DNA from: Liolophura sinensis
Lineage: Eukaryota; Mollusca; Polyplacophora; Chitonida; Chitonidae
Assembly: GCF_032854445.1 (NCBI RefSeq)
Contig: NC_088295.1
Coordinates: 934,501 to 998,500, forward strand
Direction: 5' to 3'
Length of the DNA: 64,000 nt
The notes under the pieces are model-generated. The model saw only the letters and a program-made list of their open reading frames with translations, made no database searches and was not told where the DNA came from. The translations under genes were made by a program, and so were the position numbers. Position 1 is the first letter of the stretch; each line of letters starts with the position of its first letter. Shown in pieces: positions 51,201 through 61,700 of the stretch.

Positions 51201-54200
51201 TTCAACATATGTGGAGGTCTGGTAAGACAAAACCGTTACAGCTGTAAACCTAAACATCACTGAGTGGAAAGCGCTACACATGTACTCTATGTGTGCTGAA
51301 AATCTTCGATCTATGTCAACATTCAAAGGACAAATAAGGGAAAACGTCATCGATCCGATCCGGGATCCCGGCCTAGGATCTGCTAATCGCAGATCCATTC
51401 TAGTTAGGGATCCCGTTCTCCCGAACGGGATCCCTATTGTATTCGTTCTGTTTTTTCTTATTATTATTAGGGATCCCGTTCTCCGAACGGGATACCTATT
51501 GTTATTGTTCTGTTTTTTCTTATTAGGGATCCCGTTCTTCCGGAACGGGATCCCTATTGTAATCGTTCTGTTTTTTAGGGATCCCGTTCTCCCGAACGGG
51601 ATCCCTATTGTAATCGTTCTGTTTTTTCTTATTATTATTATTATTATTTTTTTTTCACCGACTTTGTTCGCATGGAAACTTTTTTACCGTTCAACATACA
51701 GGTCTGAAATTTTGCACACATAATCTGGCGGTGAATATCTCGGGACAAATTCTCCACTTTTTTGCTATGTCACGTGGTTCGGCCGCCATATTGGATTTTG
51801 TTTAAAATATTTAAAAATCTTCTTCTCAAGAACCACTGAACCGATTGGTTTCAAATTTGACATGCAGCTAGTAAGTCAGGAGTTCTTCAAAGTTTGCAAA
51901 AATGGTTCACTTCCGGTCAAAATTCTGGAAGATCGCCATTGGTCGAATTTGTGACGTCACAAAAAGTTCTTAAAGTTCATTTGTTCTGAACGTATTCTGA
52001 TGTATCTTGAGCTGCTGATTCTGAATCTGGTTGTATTTTTTGCATATCTGTGTAACTTTTTGAGATATGAGCAAAAAACTCAAAAAAGTGACGTAATTTC
52101 AATGATCTGTAACTCGAGATCTATGGCCGCTAGAAATGTGCAACCTGCACCAAATTGTAGTCCAAGACATGCCCTTTCGAGCACTCGTCAACAGATTTGA
52201 GCTCCGATCAAAAGTTTTTTCGCTACAAGCGTTTAAATCACAACACCGTTTTTTGTTTAGAAAAAGACGGGAATCCCATTGCTTTAACATGGAGTTAGAT
52301 GGGGACTGGACTGGGTTTGTAGTATTTGACCTGATGTTTCGGCCACACTGTCCGTGATCTCCCGAAACGGTTGTGGGATGACATTGATTCCAGTTCCCAT
52401 CTATCTCCAGTACTCTATTAGATGGCGTAGAGATCTAACTTCAACAGCAAACGACGTGGACCTGTAAAAGTTAGCTTTGTTTTGCGCAGACCTCGTCCTC
52501 TTTACTATACGTTAAACAGACCAGGGTGATTGACAGATATGGACATGTGCCCTGGTATAACTGCTGACTTTCAAACGGTGGCCGAGCTATCAGTGGAGCT
52601 GTGAGTCTGTGCATGGCAGGTCGTAGATTGAGATGTGAATGTACAAACTTGCTGTTACACTGGTCGTGTTTTTGCCTTATTTCTTACAAATAGCGGGCTA
52701 AGTCTGCCAAGGGACGACCGTTTTTCACTGGGCATAGTGTAGAATCATCAAGGTCGCTGATCTATTCGAGGGAATGCATATGACCGGCCGACTGCCTCAG
52801 TGACAAACGGTGTAAGGTCGCATGGAAACTTTGAAAGCCGTGTATATGGAACATGTGTCCTTCGAACACAGAACATGAAGGGGAAAACGTCATCGATCCG
52901 ATCCGGGATCCCGGCCTAGGATCTGCTATTCGCAGATCCATTCTAGTTATTATTATTATTATTTTTTTTTCACCGACTTTGTTCGCATGGAAACTTTTTT
53001 ACCGTTCAACATACAGGTCTGAAATTTTGCACACATAATCTGGCGGTGAATACCTCGGGACAAATTCTCAACTTTTTTGCTATGTCACGTGGTTCGGCCG
53101 CCATATTGGATTTTGTGTAAAATCTTAAAAAATCTTCTTCTCAAGAACCACTGAACCGATCGGTTTCAAACTTGACATGCAGCTAGTAAGTCACGAGTTC
53201 TTTAAAGTTTGCGAAAATGGTTCACTTCCGGTCAAAATTCTGGAAGCTCGCCATTGGTCGAATTTGTGACGTCACAAAAAGTTCTCAAAGTTCAATTGTT
53301 CTGAACGTATTCTGATGTATCTTCAGCTGCTGATTCTGAATCTGGTTGTATTTTTGGCATATCTGTGTAACTTTTTGAGATATGAGCAAAAAACTCAAAA
53401 AAGTGACGTAAATTCAATGACCTGTAACTCGAGAACTATGACAGCTAGAAATGTGCAACCTGCACGAAATTGTAGCCCAAGACATGCTCTTTCGAGCATT
53501 CGTCAACAGATTTGAGCTCCGATCAAAAGTTTTTTCCCTACAAGCGTTTAAATGACAACACCATTTTTTGAATAAAAAAAGGTGGGAATCCCATTGCTTT
53601 AACATGGAGTTAGATGGGGACTTAACTGGGTTTGTAGTATTTGACCTGATGCTTTCGGCTACACTGTCCGTGATCTCCCGAAACGGTTGTAGGATGACAT
53701 TGAATACAGTTCCCATCTAACTCCAGTACTCTATTAGATGGCGTAGAGATCTAACTACAACAGCAAACGACGTGGACCTGTAAAAGTTAGCTTTGTTATG
53801 CGCAAACCTCGTCCTCTTTACTATATGTTAAACAGGCCAGGGTGATTGACAGATATGGACATGTGCCACGGTCCAAGTGCTGACTTTCTAACGATGGCCG
53901 AGCTATCAGTGGAGCAGTGAGTCTGTGCATGCCATGTCGTGGATTAAGATGTGAATGTACAAATTTGCTGTTACACTGGTCGTGTTTTTGCCTTATTTCT
54001 GACAAATAGCGGGCTAAATCTGCCATGGAATGACCGTTTTTCACTGGGCATAGCGTAGCATCATTAAAGTCGCCGATCTATTCGAGGGAATTCAAATGAC
54101 TGGCCGACTGCCTCAGTGACAAACGGTGTAAGGTCACATGGAAACATTGAAAGCCTTGTATGTGGAACATGTGTCCTTCGAACACAGAACATGAAGGGGA

Positions 54201-54442
54201 AAGCTTCATCGATCCGATCCGGGATCCCGGCCTAGGATCTGCTATTCGCAGATCCATTCTAGTTATTATTATTATTATTTTTTTTTTTTCACCGACTTTG
54301 TTCGCATGGAAACTTTTTTACCATTCAACATACAGGTCTCAAATTTTGCACACATATTCTGGCGGTGAATATCTCGGGACAAATTCTCCACTTTTTTGCT
54401 ATGTCACGTGGTTCGGACGCCATATTGGATTTTGTGTAAAAC

Positions 54443-54473
<31 letters not shown>

Positions 54474-55758
54474 ACCGATCGTTTTCAAATTTGACATGCA
54501 GCTAGTAAGTTACGAGTTCTTTAAAGTTTGCGAAAATGGTTTACTTCCGGTCAAAATTCTGGAAGTTCGCCATTGGTCGAATTTGTGACGTCACAAAAAG
54601 TTCTCAAAGTTCAATTGTTCTGAACGTATTCTGATGTATCTTGAGCTGCTGATTCCGAATCTAGTTGAATTTTTTGCATATCTGTGTAACTTTTTGAGAT
54701 ATTAGCAAAAAACTAAAAAAAGTGACGTAACTTCAATGACCTGTAACACGAGATCTGTGGGAGCTAGAAATGTGCAACCTGCACGAAATTGTAGCCCAAG
54801 ACATGCTCTTTTGAGCATTCGTCAACGGATTTGAGCTCCAATCAATAGTTTTTTCGCTACAAGCGTTTAAATCACAACACCGTTTTTTGTTTAGAAAAAG
54901 GTGCTAATCCTATTGCTTTAACATGGAGTTAGATGGGGACTGAACTGGGTTTGTAGTATTTGACCTGATGCTTTCGGCTACACTGTCCGTGATCTCCCGA
55001 AACGATTGTAGGATGACATTGATTCCAGTTCCCATCTAACTCCAGTACTCTATTAGATGGCGTAGACATCTAACTACAACAGCAAACGACGTGGACCTGT
55101 AAAAGTTAGCTTTGTTTTGAGCAGACCTCGTCCTCTTTACTATACGTTAAACAGGCCAGGGTGATTGACAGATATGGACATGTGCCCTGGTATAAGTGCT
55201 GACTTTCTAACGATGGCCGAGCTATCAGTGGAGCAGTGAGTCTGTGCATGGCAGGTCGTGGATTGAGATGTGAATGTACAAACTTGCTGTTACACTAGTC
55301 GTGTTTTTGCATTATTTCTTACTAATAGCGGGTTAAGCCTGCCAAGGGACGACTGTTTTTCACTGGGCATAGCGTAGCATCATCAAGGTCACCGATCCAT
55401 TCGAGGGAATGCAAATGACCGGCCGACTGCCTCAATGACAAACGGTGTAAGGTTGCATGGAATCTTTGAAAGCCGTGCATGTGGAACATGTGTCCTTCGA
55501 ACACAGAACGTGAAGATGAAAACGTCATCGATCCGATCCGGGATCCCGGCCTAGGATCTGCTAATCGCAGATCCATTCTAGTTATTATTATTATTATTTT
55601 TTTTCCACCAACTTTGTTAGCAAGGAAACTTTTACACTGTTCAACATAGAGGTTTCAAATTTTGCACACATATTCTGGCGGTGAATATCTCGGGACAAAT
55701 TCTCCACTTTTTTGCTATGTCACGTGGTTCGGACGCCATATTGGATTTTGTGTAAAAC

Positions 55759-55789
<31 letters not shown>

Positions 55790-58700
55790 ACCGATCGTTT
55801 TCAAATTTGACATGCAGCTAGTAAGTTACGAGTTCTTTAAAGTTTGCGAAAATGGTTTACTTCCGGTCAAAATTCTGGAAGTTCGCCATTGGTCGAATTT
55901 GTGACGTCACAAAAAGTTCTCAAAGTTCAATTGTTCTGAACGTATTCTGATGTATCTTGAGCTGCTGATTCCGAATCTAGTTGAATTTTTTGCATATCTG
56001 TAACTTTTTGAGATATTAGCAAAAAACTAAAAAAAGTGACGTTACTTCAATGACCTGTAACTCGAGAACTATGGCAGCTAGAAATGTGCAACCTGCACGA
56101 AATTGTAGCCCTAGACATGCTCTTTCGAGCAGCTGTCAATGGATTTGAGCTACGATCAATAGTTTTTTCGCTAGATGCGTTTAAATGATAACGCCGTTAT
56201 TTGTTCAGAAAAAGATGGGAATCCTATTGTTTTAACATGGAGTTAGATGGGGACTGGACTGGGTTTGTAGTATTTGACCTGATAATTTCGGCTGCACTGT
56301 CCGTGATCTCCCGAAACGGTTGTAGGATGACATTGATTCCAGTTCCCATCTAACTCCAGTACTCTATTAGATGGCGAAGAGATCTAACTACAACAGCAAA
56401 CGACGTGGACCTGTAAAAGTTAGCTTTGTTTTGCGCAGACCTCGCCCTCTTTACTATACGTTAAACAGGCCAGGGTGATTGACAGATTTGGACATGTGCC
56501 CTGGTATAAGTGCTGACTTTCTAACGATGGCCGAGCTATCAGTGGAGCAGTGAGTCTGTGCATGGCAGGTCGTGAATTGAGATGTGAATGTGCAAATTTG
56601 CTGTTACACTGGTCGTGTTTTTGTCTTATTTCTTAGAAAAAGCGGGCTAAGTCTGCCAAAGAACGACCGTTTTTCACTGGGCATAGCGTAGCATCATCAA
56701 GGTCGCCGATCTATTCGAGGGAATGCAAATGACCGGCCGACTGCCTCAGTGACAAACGGTGTAAGGTCGCAAGGTAACTTTGAAAGCCGTGTATGTGGAA
56801 CATGTGTCCTTTGAACACAGAACATGGAGATGAAAACGTCATCGATCCGATCCGGGATCCCGGCCTAGGATCTGCTATTCGCAGATCCATTCTAGTTCAA
56901 CTTGTAAGTGCAACTTGTAACATTGAAATTAGCATCAAATCACAACAAGATTCTTTCATTTAGTTGGCTGTAGCATATAAAAGTTGGGAGTAAATCGTGT
57001 AACAGAAAAGAGTTCATGACGGGGTATGCTTCTATGTCAAATACAACTTGTTGTTTTTCACAAATAAACTGACCTTGGACAGGTTGCTGGCCATAACCGC
57101 GTGGTCTGAGGGTCGACTTTTGCCCACTCTCTCTCGCTCTGCCTTCACATCATATTCTTCCAGCATGTTCACTTTCTGTCTCTTGTTCCTACAATCATAT
57201 ACCATCTTCCTCCAAAGATATCTGATCATGAGTCATGGCACTTGTACAATGTAACCCTATAGATACTGTACTGAAAATACTGTACACAAGTAATGTTTGC
57301 AAAACTGTGGTAAAACCTGCGCAGCATAGTAAATTTCCCGTCAGTAATGTTGATGTCATGCCAGGCTTGGAGTAATCATCAGATCAGCTCATTCAGCTAC
57401 ATGTTTGCCAGAGCTCAGTGTGTGAGGGTTGTGCTCATTCAACTGCATGTTTGCCAGAGCTCAGTGTGTGAGGGTTGTGCTCATTCAGCTGCATGTTTGC
57501 CAGAGCTCAGTGTGTGAGGGTTGTGCTCATTCAGCTGCATGTTTGCCAGAGCTCAGTGTGTGAGGGTTGTGCTCATTCAGCTGCATGTTTGCCAGAGCTC
57601 AGTGTGTGAGGGTTGTGCTCATTCAGCTGCATGTTTGCCAGAGCTCAGTGTGTGAGGGTTGTGCTCATTCAACTGCATGTTTGCCAGAATTCAGTGTGTG
57701 AGGGTTGTGCTCATTCAACTGCATGTTTGCCAGAGCTCAGTGTGTGAGGGTTGTGCTCATTCAGCTGCATGTTTGCCAGAGCTCAGTGTGTGAGGGTTGT
57801 GCTCATTCAGCTGCATGTTTGCCAGAGCTCAGTGTGTGAGGGTTGTGCTCATTCAGCTACATGTTTGCCAGAGCTCAGTGTGTGAGGGTTGTGCTCATTC
57901 AGCTACATGTTTGCCAGAACTCAGTGTGTGAGGGTTGTGCTCATTCAGCTGCATGTTTGCCAGAGCTCAGTGTGTGAGGGTTGTGCTCATTCAGCTACAT
58001 GTTTGCCAGAGCTCAGTGTGTGAGGGTTGTGCTCATTCAGCTACATGTTTGCCAGAACTCAGTGTGTGAGGGTTGTGCTCATTCAGCTGCATGTTTGCCA
58101 GAGCTCAGTGTGTGAGGGTTGTGCTCATTCAGCTACATGTTTGCCAGAGCTCAGTGTGTGAGGTTGTGCTTATTCAGCTACATGTTTGCCAGAGCTCAGT
58201 GTGTGAGGGTTGTGCTCATTCAGCTGCATGTTTGCCAGAGCTCAGTGTGTGAGGGTTGTGCTCATTCAGCTACATGTTTGCCAGAGCTCAGTGTGTGAGG
58301 GTTGTGCTCATTCAGCTACATGTTTGCCATAGCTCAGTGTGTGAGGGTTGTGCTCATTCAGCTACATGTTCGCCAGAGCTCAGTGTGTGAGGGTTGTGCT
58401 CATTCAGCTACATGTTTGCCATAGCTCAGTGTGTGAGGGTTGTGCTCATTCAGCTGCATGTTTGCCAGAGCTCAGTGTGTGAGGGTTGTGCTCATTCAGC
58501 TGCATGTTTGCCAGAGCTCAGTGTGTGAGGGTTGTGCTCATTCAGCTACATGTTTGCCAGAGCTCAGTGTGAGAGGGTTGTGCTCATTCAGCTACATGTT
58601 TGCCAGAGCTCAGTGTGTGAGGGTTGTGCTCATTCAGCTGTATGTTTGCCAGAGCTCAGTGTGTGAGGGCTGCATGTTTGCCAGAGCTCAGTGTGTGAGG

Positions 58701-61700
58701 GTTGTGCTCATTCAGCTGCATGTTTGCCAGAGCTCAGTGTGTGAGGGTTGTGCTCATTCAGCTACATGTTTGCCAGAGCTCAGTGTGTGAGGGTTGTGCT
58801 CATTCAGCTACATGTTTGCCAGAGCTCAGTGTGTGAGGGTTGTGCTCATTCAGCTGCATGTTTGCCAGAGCTCAGTGTGTGAGGGTTGTGCTCATTCAAC
58901 TGCATGTTTGCCAGAGCTCAGTGTGTGCGGGTTGTGCTCATTCAACTGCATGTTTGCCAGAGCTCAGTGTGTGAGGGTTGTGCTCATTCAGCCACATGTT
59001 TGCCAGAATTCAGTGTGTGAGGGTTGTGCTCATTCAGCCACATGTTTGCCAGTACTCAGTGGGTAGGAATTTTATAGTTGATGCTCACCTGAACAGAGGC
59101 CGGGTGCGGATTTCTGTCATCAGCGTGATAATGAAGAACACTACTGCTTGGATTGCCATGGCAACATAAAACCATCCCAGGAATTCCATGGAGTACGGAT
59201 TCTTGTAGACATCTTCCCCGAATCGAGCGAACAGACTTGTGATCAGCTGGTTCTTGGTGATACGCACTAAGCCTTCACCCAGGCAGTATTGGGGGAAAAT
59301 CATGAAGACATACTTCACAATGTCATACACCTGGGAAATTACCTGGAACATTAGGGGAAAATACCATAAAACCAAATGGGACAACATACCCATAGTGGGA
59401 TTGTTCACACAATTCATATTTATTCATCTTCTACCTGTTTATCATCGTAATAAAGTACTTTTCATATGTACTATTGTATGTATATAATTACAGTGCCTGA
59501 CATGCTCGAGGTAAACCACCAACCTTTGGCAAGCTAGTGACACGCAAAATGTTCATGGTGAGAGTGTGGCATGACGCTGACACCGCTGCCAGTGACACTG
59601 ACCTGGTATTGGGTGAAGAAGCTGAGGAGAAAGACTGTCAGGCTGGTGATCAGGCCAATCAGCATGTTGACACAGAAGAGGGTCATGTAGGCCGTGGCTG
59701 CCGTGTGGAACAGTTTGGTAGTCATGTACATCATGTTTGTGGTGGACGCACTGCAATTAAACACAATCCACTAATTATACACTGATCTGACACTGCAGTG
59801 TGTGATCAGACAACACAACACACTAATTACACATAGGTGTGACATTGTAGTGCGTGGTCAGACAACACTAATTACATGCAGGTATGACATTGTAGTGCGT
59901 GGTCAGACAACACAACACACTAATTACACATAGGTGTGACATTGTAGTGCGTGGTCAGACAACACAACACACTAATTGCACATAGGTGTGACATTGTACT
60001 GCGTGGTCAGACAACACTAATTACATGCAGGTATGACATTGTAGTGCGTGGTCAGACAACACAACACACTAATTACACATAGGTGTGACATTGTAGTGCG
60101 TGGTCAGACAACACTAATTACATGCAGGTATGACACTGTAGTGAGTGATCAGACAACACAACAAATTAATTACATGCAGGCATGACACTGTAGTGAGTGA
60201 TCAGACAACACAACACACTAATTACACGCAGGCATGACATTGCAGTGAGTGATCAGACAACACAACAAATTAATTACATGCAGGCATGACATTGTAGTGA
60301 GTGATCAGACAACACAACACACTAATTACACACAGGTATGACATTGTAGTGAGTGATCAGACAACACAACACACTAATTACACGCAGGCATGACATTGTA
60401 GTGAGTGATCAGACAACATAACACACTAATTACACGCAGGCATGACATTGTAGTGAGTGATCAGACAACACAACACACTAATTACATGCAGGCATGACAT
60501 TGTAGTGAGTGATCAGACAACACAACACACTAATTACACGCAGGCATGACATTGTAGTGAGTGATCAGACAACACAACACACTAATTACACGCAGGCATG
60601 ACATTGTAGTGAGTGATCAGACAACACAACACACTAATTACACACAGGCATGACACTGTAGTGAGTGATCAGACAACACAACACACTAATTACACACAGG
60701 TATGACACTGTAGTGCGTGATCAAACAAAACAACACACTAATTACACACAGGTATGACACTGTAGTGCGTGATCAAACAAAACAACACACTAATTACACA
60801 CAGGTATGACACTGTAGTGCGTGATCAAACAAAACAACACACTAATTACACACAGGTATGACACTGTAGTGCGTGATCAAACAAAACAACACACTAATTA
60901 CACACAGGTATGACACTGTAGTGCGTGATCAAACAAAACAACACACTAATTACACACAGGTATGACACTGTAGTGCGTGATCAAACAAAACAACACACTA
61001 ATTACACACAGGTATAACACTGTAGTGCGTGATCAAACAAAACAACACACTAATTACACACAGGTATGACACTGTAGTGCGTGATCAGACAACACAACAC
61101 ACTAATTACACACAGGTATGACACTGTAGTGAGTGATCAAACAAAACAACACACTAATTACACACAGGTATGACACTGTAGTGCGTGATCAAACAAAACA
61201 ACACATTAACCACATGTATACCACATGTAGATCACACATGTATACCTCATCAAATCCTCTAGACCACCTCAGATACTAGTTCTGTTAACAGAACCCTAAT
61301 AAGGGTACTTACCCAAAAAGTAGCAACAGAATCACAACAGCCGGCAAGTTGTCTCTGTCCCAGTAGCTGGGGATGCGGAATATGGCCATGATACCAACAG
61401 CTAGCCCGACGGTTAGAGCAAATATCATCTGTAAACACAGAAGTATCAAGGAAAGTGATCATGTAACTTTCACTGAAAAAATCCAGTCCACTGCAAATTC
61501 ATTGTGTAAAGTCTGACATGTCTTCTCTCAAGAAGCTTTGCACAGCTACATGTATCTTAACCAGATCTGCATTTGACAATTCCTCTCTTAGCGTGCTTGA
61601 TGTAGGAAGACTTACCATATCCCAGACAAAGGCCACACTCCAATAGGTAAGGGCAGTAACTCCGCTAATGTGCTGCAGACGCTTCTCTTTGCGGATTCTC

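Larger units (their letters stand above)
42655..56895. mobile_element. Tandem array of nine rolling-circle-like (Helitron/Helentron-type) elements
   Basis: Nine head-to-tail copies each end in ggatctgctattcgcagatc plus cattCTAG, that is, an 8-bp-arm hairpin followed by CTAG, with TT next. This is the structure of Helitron 3' ends (known). Each new copy starts directly with TTATTATT...TTTCACCGACTTTG. Copies are 1290 to about 2300 bp and about 85-95% alike by eye. No Rep/helicase coding is present, so they are non-autonomous. The array sits in a 16-kb ABCA intron. An unrelated satellite family cannot be excluded, since no 5' terminus or empty site is visible. Confidence 0.7.
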
